Made by a program: the position numbers and the translations under genes. The notes beneath the pieces are model-generated. The model searched no databases. It saw nothing but the letters and a program-made list of their open reading frames with translations, and was not told the origin of the DNA. A DNA stretch of 64,000 nt from Membranipora membranacea (Eukaryota; Bryozoa; Gymnolaemata; Cheilostomatida; Membraniporidae): positions 8,509,501-8,573,500 of the forward strand of contig OU612074.1 in NCBI GenBank assembly GCA_914767715.1. Direction: 5' to 3'. Of this stretch, positions 24,401 to 36,200 are shown piece after piece. The first letter of the stretch is position 1. Each line of letters opens with the position of its first letter.

Positions 24401-27269
24401 GTTTTGTGAGTCATCACTGAATAATGGCTTTTGCTTGATCTACCCTCAAGTAGAGAGAGCAATTATATTGTGTCAATGGTTTCGCAACAATATTTATGGA
24501 GGATCTTGGGGTCAAAAACTTGCCTGAAACATTACATAGAGCTTGCCTGGTTTTCTTGTTAATACTCAGCGAGTGAATTGTTCCAACAAACATAGGTAAA
24601 AAACAGAATGAAGGCCTATATGCAGTGTCTCCCATAATTTAAGCCTACCTAACGACCAAAGCAATGAATAGACCGATCGCTAGTTCTGCAGTATAGTTAT
24701 GCAATATTTCTACACCAAAAATTTCTGAGAAAACATGATGTATAGTGTTAGAAATTATCCCACTTTCTCATCAATGAGGTATTTAGGCAAAGTACTGTAC
24801 CAGCCCAAAAAGTGACCAATTTTGAATACTTTTAAACAATCCCCTAATCTATGTTGCAGGTCCCATCAAGATCAGCAACTAGTGCAGGCGTACCGACCAG
24901 CACATCAGCCTACTACACATCATCAGACATGCTCACTTCTATACACGGCAGCGGCGTTGTGCAATCAGCGTCAGCAGCATACAGCCAACCAGACAACAGT
25001 ACATATCAGACAAACTCATATCTCACCACCACTCAGATCAGTAACGACGCTCGATCTGTAGACAGCGAACAGACTAACAGCAGCACCCTCTCCCGTAAGT
25101 GACTTTTAACTCTTAGAAAAAATAGAAGGGGAGGTAAAAATCCTGATGGATATTCTGAAAGATTTTCTATAAGCCCCTCCAGTTGGGTCAAGTCCCATCC
25201 TCCCAAAGCATTTTAAGGTATAGACATAGCAAATGGACATCCCAAAATTTTGAGTCCACTTTATTTAGCTTTCTAGGAGAGGCAGTGCCTCCGTGCCAGT
25301 CCTAGAACTACGGGCCTGTAACTCACAACTGTACTGAAGGATACTAGGTCAAGGTTGATCCAATTCACCTGCACTTAAAATTATGAAAGTTGGATGAAAC
25401 TATTTTGAGCTTCACAATGTAGCGAATTCAATTGTTTCCTAAACTCCAAAAATAACTCAATCATATGATCAGCTTACTTTTGTAACAATTTGTGAATTTT
25501 TCCACCATAGCCAAGCGAAGCCTGTATTGACAAGTTTTGGGTGTTGCGGCCAAATGGAGGGGGGTTGACAAGTGTTGTCTTTTAGCTTCAAGACTGGAAT
25601 TTTCCACTTGTCTAATCTTGGCATAATCTGAGAGTTTTCTTCCCATTCTGAATTTTCATAGCCAAAGAGAACTTTTACTGCACTGTGATTGGTCAAAAAT
25701 GCTGCTCCAGGTGAGGCTCGAACTCACAGCCTCCGCATCTCATACTGTACTATAAGTACGGCGCGCTAACCGATTGCGCCACTGGAGCTGACAAATGTTT
25801 GTAATAAGCTGTTGATTTCGCTGGCTGGCGGCAAATCACTCTCTCCGACAATTTTATCTCTTGCTCCCCATTAGTTTTAAAACTTTTCATCCATAGTATG
25901 CCAAAAAATGCTGGTATAATTGATATAAATGAGATAAAATGCTATGATCTGATGTGTCAGAGAAGAAAACGCTGTTAATATCCAACTTTTACCAACTTGT
26001 GGTCAGATCCTTTGCTGATTTGAAGGTGATTAATTTTCTTTCAAGGAATCCATCTATCGAATACGTTGTCGCCAAAGAAATTGGAATTTCCTACCATGTA
26101 ATTGCCAGACAGGATTTAAGTTCAAATCAATGGATTAGATTACCATTTGTTGGCGAGGGTTGGGTTGAAAAAAAATCATAAGTGCACTTAAAAATTTCTG
26201 ACATGAAAATTAGACCCAGAGCTTCTTACTGTCAACATTGTGAAAATCTACTTGATCGGTTTTCATCACTTTTGCAAAGTCCAAACAAAAAATCAGTGCC
26301 TTCAAAATTAATCAGGGTAATTAGACCTTTTCAAATGAAATAAACTGATATCGTTATCATAATTATTCTGCTATATTTGCTTTCGCTGTACTTCACAAAC
26401 CAAAGGAATTTCACAAATTGCCTGGGCCAAAATATTCTCATTGTTTCACAGAGTATAAGGTTTCACATGATTGTATGACTTTATGGTTCTGATGCTTAAG
26501 AATATTTCGAGGTGTGAAAAAGGAAAGATTCAATGCTTTTTTTCCACTAAACATTTTTAGGTTATTAGACAAAAATCTCTGTCAATAGGGGTATATGAGG
26601 GATGGGATTTGGAGTTGTCTGTTTTTGCAACAATTCTATCACCAAATCATAGCTTTTTTTTCCTGTCTCCAATTATTAATATCAATAACTGATTTTGTAT
26701 ACAGTTATGACCAGCAAACCATTAAAGACTGAGCAAAAAAGCCTAAGAAACTTCATATCTCAAACCAATCGACTTCAAATTTAGGATGAAAGCAAACCCT
26801 TTTTTTTACCTGAAGAATTATTAAGCCATCATTCTGAAGTTATGAGTGATGCCTCTCAAAAGAAGCACTTTCAACAACAACAGTGATTGGAATCAATATT
26901 CACTGGCTTCTCTGGTAGTTAAAGCGCTCAATCTGAGCCAGGATAGCTGGTAGTAGTATTACATGAGATCTCAAATTACCTCTCTGCTGGACAAATACAA
27001 ACTAGTTGCCCACATACACCTAATATTCACACCTTACTTCTCTTATGTTTATAGCTGATATGTACACAAGACTGAGCCATGAATCCTCACACCCACACTC
27101 CAGCAGCACGGCAGCAGGAGACAGCGGCACGCTGACCTGCCTGAATATGATAGTAGAGAATATCCCTCCCCACCAGACAGCAGACCACCCAGGAGAAGAT
27201 ATATCACCACTTCATCATCACCATCAACACCAGCAAGCACAGAGCTCACCTAGAGATAACTCTATTTGA
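18496..27269 (+). CDS. MRF: Myogenic regulatory factor (MyoD/Myf family bHLH)
   Basis: Seven phase-matched exons (18496-18671, 19441-19660, 20913-21068, 22054-22210, 22536-22714, 24860-25094, 27055-27269) give 445 aa. The start is fixed by an in-frame TAG upstream with no ATG between. The family is a nuclear E-box-binding activator of muscle genes, acting as a dimer with E proteins. Visible parts: a tyrosine-rich N terminus; the Cys-rich motif [13 protein letters not shown] (about 172-184); basic region and helix-loop-helix (about 185-244) with the myogenic Ala-Thr pair at 193-194 and Lys203 in RKVNEAF; a Ser/Thr/Gln-rich linker; and a C-terminal helix III-like [14 protein letters not shown] (about 398-411). 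The tail is His/Gln-rich. Introns split the DNA-binding unit after CKKKT and again after NAIDYI, more fragmentation than the three-exon vertebrate genes. Two antisense tRNA genes lie in introns 3 and 6. Identity is secure; orthology to one vertebrate paralogue is not implied. Confidence 0.95.
21496..21581 (-). tRNA. tRNA-Ile-TAT: tRNA-Ile(UAU) with a 12-nt intron, copy 1
   Basis: On the minus strand the acceptor arm GCTCCAG pairs with CTGGAGC, the D arm has GGCGCAATCGGTCAGCGC, and the T arm carries GTGAGTTCGAGCCTCAC. The anticodon stem CCGTA pairs with TGCGG (one G-T pair) around the loop CTTATA-A, giving anticodon TAT. A 12-base intron interrupts the loop after position 37, the canonical site. 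Discriminator base A is encoded and a TTTT terminator follows a few bases on. It lies antisense in MRF intron 3. Confidence 0.93.
22715..24859 (+). other. MRF intron 5, no further feature seen
   Basis: The 2.1-kb intron between exons 5 and 6 has opposing short frames near 23812-24118 but nothing that resembles a nested gene. Donor GTGAGT and acceptor TTGCAG are standard. Confidence 0.7.
25703..25788 (-). tRNA. tRNA-Ile-TAT: tRNA-Ile(UAU) with a 12-nt intron, copy 2
   Basis: The mature part is identical to the copy at 21496-21581 except for one D-loop base. The anticodon arm CCGTA/TGCGG, loop with TAT and 12-base intron position are the same, but the first three intron bases differ. A TTTTT terminator follows. 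About 15 bases beyond the 3' end (TGACCAATCACAGT) are also shared, so the two loci arose by duplication of a slightly larger segment. It lies antisense in MRF intron 6. Confidence 0.93.
26917..26968. mobile_element. Single arm of a dispersed foldback (MITE-like) family
   Basis: AGTTAAAGCGCTCA is followed by GGATAGCTGGTAGTAGTATT. This matches one arm of the foldback elements at 30203, 48096 and 48672. No opposite arm is found nearby, so it is a decayed or solo copy. It lies in MRF intron 6, just before the last exon. Confidence 0.65.
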
Positions 27270-30202
27270 ACTTAGGCTAGCTCATAAAAAAATTGAGACA
27301 GAATTATTGTTATTTTGGACTTAAGTAGTTGCGTAAGATGGAGTTTTTTTGCCGGATTGACAATAGCATAAAAGTGATGTCTATAAATGGATAGACCCTA
27401 AGACCATTTTAGTTGCCCCCAACTTGCCAGTTGCCAGCCTATTAGTAAAATAGAAGCAACTCCAAACACAGTCTTATTGCATCAAACTCGATCTGATGCT
27501 ACTCCAAGCTGCTTCCAAATAACTCTCCGTCAGTACTGCTGAAGAGACACTTACAGCCTTCATAGCACCCCCAGAATCAAAGGTCAAACAAAACAACTAA
27601 CTTGTTATTCCTTACAAAAAAATGAGACATAGTTTGGATAATATAGATTATTAAAATTTTGGGTCTTCAAAGGTAGTTGAAGATTAAGATCAATGTGGCA
27701 TTGGAAACTGCTGTGGTATGTCCACAGGCTGATAACCGGCTTCTCGCAGGTATTCCCGCTCTTTTTTTAGCCTGAAAATATCACCATTGATATCCAAAAC
27801 ACTTCTATGCAGGGGTGGGCAAAGTGTTTTCCTCTATTTAACCATTTATAAAAATTGATTTACATTTTAAGTTTTTGACCCCTTAGACATAGTTTTTTAC
27901 TGCATGCAAAATCATACCGATAATCTTATATAATTTATGTATTCAGAACATCGTCTATAGGCCATATTTTACTGCACAATTTCTAACGATGCATTTATTA
28001 TGCTTTACTGTGTTTTCCACAGCACTTTTTCCTATGATTTTGACATACATATATCTCTGAAATAAACAAACAAAGGATGTAACCAAATTGCGTTCCATCT
28101 CTCAGTCTAGAAAATGTTCAGGTGTGGACACTCTATTTTGGAGTTGCTCCCTCTTGACCACAACAAAAATGACGAAAATAAGACACAGCACAGGATCGAG
28201 GGAATCATTATAATGAAAATTAAATTGAGTTTGTTCTCCTGCCAACATGGTGTTATACCAGAGACTATAGATAATCTATATCTATATCTATATCTATATC
28301 TATAGTCTCTGGTTATACTGATTATTCACTATAAACTACAATAGTGGGTGAAACAGTCCTAAAGAAACATTTCGCCACCATTGTGTTGTCCGTGTGGCAG
28401 GTTTTTACAGTTATACCAAGTCCTATCAAACTCCTCCATTGTATTCAGTATTTTTGACATTATGTTCTTGATCTATCCCTCCAAGGTCAGCATACTCTCT
28501 CTCTGTTCAGCATCTTAGTTTTCTACTTTCTGTACTAATATTGCATGTCCTGAAGTATTCCTGACTATCTCATTCCACTCCGATCTTTTCCTTCTCAACA
28601 GGTCCTTACCTAGCTTGAGATTTCCATCTCTTATTAAATCCTCGCAATCTGAACCAGCATTGAAAATTTTTAATGGTTGAACAATTTATTTGTTTCAATT
28701 TTTTAAATTGAAATTTCAATAAATATTAATCAGCTAACTATTTAGATTTTAGCAAGTCGCTCAATGACAGGTTTCTAACAATAATGTCCAAATTCTATGG
28801 AATTCAACAATTGTTTGCCAGGTCTCAAAACTTAAAACAATGAATACCTTCATCCTATTGGGAAGTATAAGCTCTGATTTTTATCACAACATATGACATC
28901 GTCAGCATAAACTAAAAACAAAAAGGAGCATCAATGTATACAAACTGTGAAACTAAAAAATATTATTGTCCACAAAAAGAGTGAAATATGGCTGGAAGGA
29001 TGTTGGACCCCTACCTAGCCCATACAAGCTACCCAGGTGAAAAGGGAGAGTGATTAAATGCCTGATGTTATATCAGTCTCAGTCAGGTGCTCGGAAACAT
29101 GGAAACCCAAGAGGATTAGGAGTTGTGTACCCATGTCAATTTGCATCAAATAAAAAAAGTCAAAAGGTTTCACAAAACAGTAGACATATTGAGATGGTTG
29201 CTCCATTTTTTAGCTTCAAGAAACGTATATATGTGGGTATTTTGCAAGAAGAACAGCACTGCCTCCAAATATCATTAGGCCAAGAGATGGTGTTGTATGG
29301 GGGATTTGGAAGGATGGAGGGGGCCTGACTAGAGACCCAGATATATACACACTTAGATCAAACTTTAAACTACAACGATCATCATGGCACGCGTGAGGGA
29401 TGTCTTATTGATAACCTGACATTATGATAAAGTCAAAACTCTTTGCTAACTTACAACGGTGACCGAGGTAGTTCCTGATCATATGCCGCCATCTGTTCTT
29501 TGGTGGTCCTATGTTTTTATTCCTTCGATGCGCTTTTGCTCCTCTGATGTAAGGATCTCTCTCTTTGACACTCATATGTCCAAAATGGATCAAGTTTAAA
29601 TCAAAATTAGAGCTTCCCCCGCAGTAGAGGGAGGAAAAAAATTTGTTTAAACTCAATTCACGTCAAAAACGCTCAATGCTCCATAACTTCATTATACTTG
29701 TTCCTCTGTTGACATTGTCGTCCTGTCTCATTTCCTTTGTTGCAACAAGGAGGCAAAGAAGGTTGCTCGAATGCAATCCAAGGATATATTAAGAGTTATC
29801 CTCTTTTGTTCCAGGTAGAGACAACTTCTCTCATGATTTGTTCGAAAAGGTCCATTAACATTCTCCCTGCATACATGACTTGCACTTTTGTTCTGTATGG
29901 TGTGATTAAGAGCTTGTAGCTCACACAGTTTTGTGTTCAATAAAACTTGTGACACAGATTACATCACAATAACCATGACATGACTATTTTTTAAACAATA
30001 CCTAAAAACCTTTAACTCATAATAACCTAGTATTTATAGATTTTTATTAAAAAGACAATAAACGGCAGTGCCTATTGTATGCCTCGTATGACTTGGCAAG
30101 TTTAAGATGCAGATTTCATTACCAAATTCCATGACAGGACATTTGGTGCCTTGCTCAGCAATAGAACTAAGAACACGCAACACTGAATGCACCACAATCC
30201 TT
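27270..30202. other. Spacer after the MRF gene
   Basis: No gene-like structure is seen. Candidate poly(A) words for MRF are ATTAAA at 27650 and AATAAA at 28061, neither compelling. A short foldback of the type GACCATTTTAGTTGC / GCAACTCC lies near 27405-27476. The stretch otherwise appears to be ordinary AT-rich spacer. Confidence 0.5.
28258..28312. repeat. Hairpin whose loop is a TATCTA microsatellite
   Basis: Arms CCAGAGACTATAGAT and ATCTATAGTCTCTGG are exact reverse complements around about four TATCTA units. Similarity between the flanks extends a few bases further with one indel. Confidence 0.85.
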
Positions 30203-30323
30203 AGTTTAAACTCTGTCGAGATAGCTGGTAGTAGCATTTCATTATCAATCCCTCTCCCCACTCAAGAGGTTGATGAAGAAATGCTACTACCAGCTATCCC
30301 AACAACGTTTTAGCGCTTAAACT
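30203..30323. mobile_element. Foldback (MITE-like) element, AGTTTAA...CTTAAACT family
   Basis: The inner arms GATAGCTGGTAGTAGCATTTC and its reverse complement form long, nearly perfect inverted repeats around a short pyrimidine-rich centre. The outer ends are AGTTTAAAC and GCGCTTAAACT. Close relatives occur at 48096-48225 and 48672-48810, and more distant ones with AGTCTAAGTGCTCAGA ends at 41172-41251 and 55464-55583. There is no coding capacity. Confidence 0.88.
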
Positions 30324-31658
30324 ACTCAATCCTAAATCATGAAGAAATATTCTCTTTGAGGCGTTGTCGACACAAGACAAAGGGGAAAAGCTTCTTTTGT
30401 TTCAAAACTAAACCTAACCAGGCTTTCATTTATGTCTACCCCATCATAAGCAGGAGGTAATGGATACTTGACCTCAATAGTGTATTACAGAGGTCAGAAA
30501 GTAAGATTATAGAAATGTAGATAACCAACAATCCACACCTGATCCATAAACATAAAACATAAAAGTTCCTATGTGACTAATAATTTATAAATGGAAGAGA
30601 CCATGAGTATGCCAATTAGAATAAAGTCTTCCCAAATTCATTTAGCCTTGTCACAGCGGTGATAGTTTTTGTTTTGTTTGTCAAAGGTCAAAATGTTGAG
30701 GTGTTAGAGCTATGAAAGGACAGAGAACTTTTGGCACTATCTTGTATAGTACAAGGCCACAAAATAAAAAAAGAAGCATAGCAGGACGATGTCTAGTATT
30801 CATTTACTGACTGTTTTCACAAACAGAATTATATATTGAGATTTAGGTGTGTGCGATGGGTTACTTGCGTCCATAGATTTATATTCAATATTCAATATTC
30901 CATGCTGAATATAAATCAGTGCTTGCATCATAGATGGAACAAACTATGTGGCTTGCAACTGGATTGAAAAATAAACACTATTAAATAATGATGCCAGCGA
31001 AGTTCTGGCATCGAAAATGACTCTCTAAATCAAGATAAATGTACAAGTCATGAGATATCAATAAAACATCATCTTCCCAAAATCCAGCCACAAACACCAC
31101 AAATTAATGGGCTGATATAGTTCTGAGGACTGAGTGATTTTGCTAACAATTAACCCATTCACACTATAGTTTTATTCTCTCACAAATCCTAACAATTATT
31201 TGTGAGAGGAAGGGAAGTAGTAGTAGTATTCTATTTTATTTAAATTAAAACATGGGAAAAAAAGTACCTCTGTTTGCAGGCAAATTGTTGAGTTAACATG
31301 GTGAATCACTGGTAAACACAGGATGAAATTTTGGAAGTTCTGTGGAAAGAAGATAAATTGTTTTGGTTAGAGGCTAAGGCTGAATACCAAGAATATTTTC
31401 TTGAAAAAGTGAAATTGATTGCATCTGCAAGGGAAAGTTGTCCATTTTTCTCAGGCTTAAAATAGTGGCTAGCTAACATTTACTCAATGCCACTATTTTA
31501 AATAAACTTTGAAAGATGGTGCTATTCTTAGACACCCCTAAAGCCCTAAAACAGCTCCACTAAGATAACAGGTTATATTTACTCCTCTAGCTTCCTTTGC
31601 TTATAATAAGCTTAACGCGTGCTGTTAATAATTAAAAAGTGCAAACACTGTATGCAGC
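30324..31658. other. AT-rich spacer, nothing recognised
   Basis: A small hairpin with arms GATTTATATTCA and TGAATATAAATC lies at 30876-30917. No exon chain or RNA gene is seen. Confidence 0.5.
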
Positions 31659-32648
31659 AGCCTTGTTCCAAAGAAGATTATTATGCAACACTGCTGCAAA
31701 ACTTCATGAGTAAAACTTATGTGGATACACATAATATTATTTTGAAGATTGACCACACACATTCTTCAGACTGCAAGAATAATATAGGCTATTAAGCTTC
31801 ACTGCAAAGAGTTTAAATTGTGATATGTAACTTTGGTGGGGTTTAGAGTTGTATCGATTGTGCTTGTTAATCAACAGTCTTGTAACAAAGTGGTTTGATA
31901 GCTTCATTTGGTACAAGACTTTTTGACCTCGCCAGTAAAATAATTATCATTATCATTGATTGAAAATACCAAATATTGTCCTGTATACAAGGCCACTACA
32001 GTTTGTGTTTATTTTTACTCAATTGAGGGGTTTATGAACCCATCAATCACCTGGGTGGTTTTGTTACATAAGTTAATGTATTATTCAGTGCAGGGTAGTA
32101 AAATTCCTTTATCAACCCTGATCTTCTCCAAATGAAAATAACACTTGTAATTTTTATAATTTAAAGCTAGAAATGGAATAATAAACAAAATTTAACAAGT
32201 ATTACTCCAATTTTTTGCCATTTTTTTCTCGTAATGGCTCCAGAATAATTTTTAAAGTTTTAAGTGGTTATTCACCTCTCAAGATTGTTGTTTGTTATTT
32301 GTTATGATTAATCTTAGCTTGTGGAATTTAAATTTTTGGGTTTTTCACGCAACAAATGTGTGCTAAATCTGTCAAAAGGCCATAGAGAAACAAAAACATT
32401 GCAATGATCTCCACCACCTGTGATGTAATTAACTACCCAGTCAACTCAAAGTCAATCAAAAAGGCTTTCTACTTCCTGCAAGAGAATAAGTGTTGGCAAA
32501 CTTGTAGGTCTCGCAGAGCATAAGGTCCCAGCCAATTTACTACACTCTTTGTCCTCAGCGTTAGCATATGTTCTCAGTCATTTTGATGGGGGAGGTCTCA
32601 CTATCTATGACCAGTTGATCTCTGAGAGCTTAGGCTTTCTCATGAAGC
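31659..32648 (+). repeat. Unclassified repeat of about 1 kb, direct copy 1
   Basis: It begins AGCCTTGTTCCAAAGAAG and shares a long series of landmarks with 32645-33980 in the same order: CTGCTGCAAAACT, TATACAAGGCC, CAATCACCTGGGTG, TTCAGTGCAGGGTAGTA, TTTTTTGCCA, GTTTGTTATTTGTTATGATTA and TCTCATGAAG. No open frame is conserved between copies, so this is a non-coding repeat. Confidence 0.8.
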
Positions 32649-33980
32649 CTTGTTCCAAAGAAAATTGTTGCACAACTGCTGCAAAACTACTCAAGTGAAC
32701 TCCCATGCAATTGTGAGCCACAAAACATCAAGAGTGGTAGGAAACTTGCAAAAATGTTGCAAGACCCTGCAATAGTAGTAGTACTTTTGAGGCTTTGCAT
32801 CCTTGTTATATTTATGGAACGATGAACAATAAGAATGAAATGCAGGATATACAGAATGCTATAAAGATTTACCACAACCTAGTTTAGTTCTCGGATACTA
32901 TTTCATCACCATGACTACAGCTTTTTCTAGCCTGGTTTTCTCCCGAAGACATTCTTCAGACTAATAGACAGGCTGCTAAGATTGTAGACGATATGTAACT
33001 GCATTTTGTACAATAGTCGAAAAGTTTTATTGACTGCTCTTTGGTTTGGTTTGGTTTGGTTTGGTTTAATTCGTTGTCACATATATACATGTACATACAT
33101 AATATAGTGAAATGGTATATGGATTTGCCGCTGATGACTAAAAAACTAGGTTCAAATGGTTGTCAATCAACAATCTTGTAACAAGCTGGATTTGACATCT
33201 TAATTTAGCACATGATTTTGGCCTCACAAGTATCAAAATTAATTGAAAATACCAAATACTGTATATACAAGGCCGCTAGAGTTTGTGTTTATATTTTTGA
33301 AGAGTTTTTCTCCATGCTCGAACGGTGACCTCATCAATCACCTGGGTGATCTCATTAAGTTAATTGATGTACTATTCAGTGCAGGGTAGTAGCATTCCTT
33401 TGTCAATGCTGAACTTCTCCAAATTGAAAAAAAACTTGTAATATTTTGAAATGGAAATGGAATTGCATAACAAAATTATTATGTTTGATTAATCCTATTT
33501 TTTGCCAAATTTTTTCTTGTAACGGCCCCAGAGTAATTTTAAAAATTATGAAATTGTTATTCACTCCTCATGTGAGTTGTTTGTTATTTGTTATGATTAC
33601 TCAACTTAGGTTGTGGAATTTAATTTTTTGGGTCATCATGCAACAAATACGTGCTAAATCTGTTACGAGGAAATAGAAAAAACCAAATCATAGCAATTAT
33701 TTCCACCACTCATGAATTACTTCTTCCTAATCAATTCAAAGTCGAAAAGAACTGTCTACTTCCTGCAAGAGGATAAGTGTCGGCAAAGAAGAATAGAAGA
33801 GTCCTGTTACTCCTTGGTGTTGGCAAACTTGAAGTTTCTAAGGACTAAGTACCTAAGGACCCAACCAATTTACTGTTTTCTTTTGTCCTCAGCATTAGCC
33901 TAAGTACTCAGACATTTTGATGGGGATGGTCTTACTATCTTCGACCAGCTTGATCTCTGAGGGCTTGGGCTTTCTCATGA
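32645..33980 (+). repeat. Unclassified repeat, direct copy 2
   Basis: This is a diverged second copy of the repeat at 31659-32648, in tandem with it. It has gained a short TTTGG array at about 33041-33066 and other insertions. It lies almost directly against an inverted third copy from about 34010. Confidence 0.8.
33041..33066. repeat. TTTGG microsatellite, about five units
   Basis: A short pentanucleotide array lies inside the second direct copy of the large repeat and is absent from the first. Confidence 0.9.
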
Positions 33981-34009
33981 AGACAACTGCAAGAAGATTG
34001 TGAGACCAA

Positions 34010-35170
34010 TTCCTTCAAAATGTCTGAAAACTCTGACCAAAGAATGCAGTAGGCCCTAAATTGGTTGGGTCTTTAGGCTCGTAAAAACCTTCATGTTGGC
34101 CAAACACTAATTCTTTTGTTGGAGGATATAGAAAGAATTGATCGGGAAGAAATTAATTCCTGCTTGGTTGCAATAATTGCAACGTTTTGGTTTTTCTATG
34201 TCCTGGTGACAGATTAAGCAGCATTTGTTGGATGATGACCTGTGAAAATAAAATTCCACAAACTATGTAGATTAATCATAACAAACAATAAATGACACAC
34301 CCGAGGGGTGAATAACAACCTCAAAATCTTGTTTGTTGCTTTTGGGCTATTACTAGAAAAAATTGGCAAAAGTTTGTGTTAATATTTGGTAATAATTTAT
34401 TTTTTTATTCCATTTCTATCTTTAAATAAAAAAAATGACACATGTTATTTCCATTTGGCGTAGTTCAGGATTGATAAAAGAATTGTACTACCCTGTACCG
34501 AATAGTACATCAACTTATATAATGAAACCACCCAGGTGATTGATGGGGCCGTAAACCCCTCAATTGAGTAAAAATAAACTCAAACTGCATTGGCCTTGTA
34601 TACAGGACATTATTTGGTATTTTCGATTGAATATGGTACTTGTAAGGCCAAAATCATGCTCCAAAGGAAGCTATCAAACCGAGTTTGCTACAAGATTGTT
34701 TGATTGACGAGCACTGTCTATACCCAACTGTTAGACTCACACACGTCCATTTATAGTCTCTATACCCTGTGATACCATGTGAGAAACCTTGATGTTGCTT
34801 GGCTTTTTGGTTCCGGTATCAGGACGGGTCTACGGACTGGATTCTGATGGGGCACAGGAGCATTGAGGTTGGATGCTCTTCCTGACACCACCGTGATCCA
34901 CCAGGAATCAAACACAGGACCTCTCGATTGAAAGACCCATGCCTTACCTATTGCACCACACAGCTATTAGACAGCAGTGCTAAGCTCCAATGGAATTTAT
35001 ATCACGATATGTAAAATCTAGTGTAGTCAAATAATCTTCACTACTCTGAGTCTGGAGAATGTCTTGGGGAAAAATCCATGCTAAAAGAAACAGTAGTCAT
35101 GGTGATGCAATAGTATCAGGGTACTGAACTAGGTTTGTGGTCAATATTTATAACATTATGTGTATCCACA
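34010..35170 (-). repeat. Unclassified repeat, inverted copy 3
   Basis: Landmarks of the repeat recur in reverse order and complement: ATTGGTTGGGTC, TGGCAAAAGTTTG, CACCCAGGTGATTGATG, GGCCTTGTATACAGGAC and TGGTGATGCAATAGTATC. With copy 2 it makes a head-to-head inverted repeat with arms of about 1.1 kb and only about 30 bases between. A tRNA-like insertion sits inside it at 34896-34970. Confidence 0.75.
34896..34970 (-). mobile_element. tRNA-derived SINE-like sequence
   Basis: On the minus strand, TGGTGCAATAGGTAAGGC looks like an A box and CCTGTGTTTGATTCCTGG contains a B box. A related sequence is at 60748-60815. The middle does not make a convincing anticodon arm. It interrupts the inverted copy of the large repeat. 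Confidence 0.55.
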
Positions 35171-35411
35171 GACGAGCTAGAAAACTAGAGCTAGTAAAAA
35201 TAAAATAGAGCTTGAAATTCTAGCTTTGCTCATTATCTCCTCACTGCACACACAAAGCTTGTTCACAAGCTGCGATATGTAAACCCTAACACGTACGCTG
35301 TGTTTCATAGGGTGGCAATGGTGGTTTGGAATGTACTGTGGGATGAGAGAACACAACTCCGAGTAGTGAATAATGGGCTATCTAATTAGCGCCATCGACC
35401 CATTCTTTTTT

Positions 35412-35475
35412 GGGGATGGTGAGATGGCGCAATCGGTGCCGCAGGAGTTGTGGGTTCGAGTCCCACTGGGGGAGC
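35412..35475 (+). pseudogene. Truncated tRNA-like sequence
   Basis: GATGGCGCAATCGGT (D arm and A box) is followed after only a few bases by GTGGGTTCGAGTCCCAC, a perfect T arm with B box. The anticodon arm and variable loop are almost completely missing, so this cannot be a working tRNA. It is a decayed tRNA gene or the head of a SINE. Confidence 0.6.
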
Positions 35476-35589
35476 TTTCATTGTTGATTGTTCCAGCCCC
35501 CAGCACCCTCGGGTGTATACCTCTCCTAAGGTTAGCTATCAGCCAATGATATTCCATGAACAAAGCCTTTTAATGATACACGTCATAAA

Positions 35590-36200
35590 CGTCATGAAAA
35601 ATACAACCTGTATTTTAATCCTATTGTTCATCATTCCATATATATAACAAGGGTGTAAAGCCTGGCTCCTGATTGCAGAAAACAATCTCAAAGAGTAGGT
35701 TGACTTTTGAAGGGGCCTTTCAATACTCATGCAAGAATCCTACTTTTGAGAATTGTGCTTGTACTCTAGAAGTTGACATGTGTTGTGGTAAATCTGTATA
35801 ACATCATGTGTATCCTCATAGCTCCTGTGTTTCATTCTTGGTGTTCATCATTCCATAAAAAGAACATGGATTTAAAGCGTGGTTCCAAGGCACAGAAAAC
35901 CGTCTCTAGTGTAATATGATTATTCCACAGGCTTGCAAGAATCTGGCAAGACTTCTACCACTCTTGAGATTTTGTGGTTAACAACTGAATGAGATTTTTA
36001 CTCTAAAAGTCTTGCAGCAGTTGTAGTTGCATTCTTTCGTCAACCCAGGACATTTCCAAATGAAAATAACCTTTGTAATTTTGTTGATTTAAAGCTAGAA
36101 ATGGAATGAAAATAAAACCTATGATTAACCCCATCTTTTTGCCAAATTTTCTCGTAGTGATGTCTCAAGAGAAATTAAAAAAATTTGTGAATGTAAAAAA
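35590..36200. repeat. Diverged duplicates and a fourth fragment of the large repeat
   Basis: TTCATCATTCCATA followed by AAAGC-TGG-TCC and GCAGAAAAC-type blocks occurs near 35628 and again near 35847. At about 36040-36180 the landmarks CCAAATGAAAATAACCTT, TTTAAAGCTAGAAATGGAAT and TTTTTGCCAAATTTTCTCGTA match the large repeat at 31659-35170, so this is a further fragment of the same family. Confidence 0.65.

Noticed and set aside
35378-35563. Minus-strand frame with SGTRTHNSCG as a peptide gene
   Set aside because: This peptide is the translated complement of a tRNA T arm and D arm, a known source of spurious ORFs.
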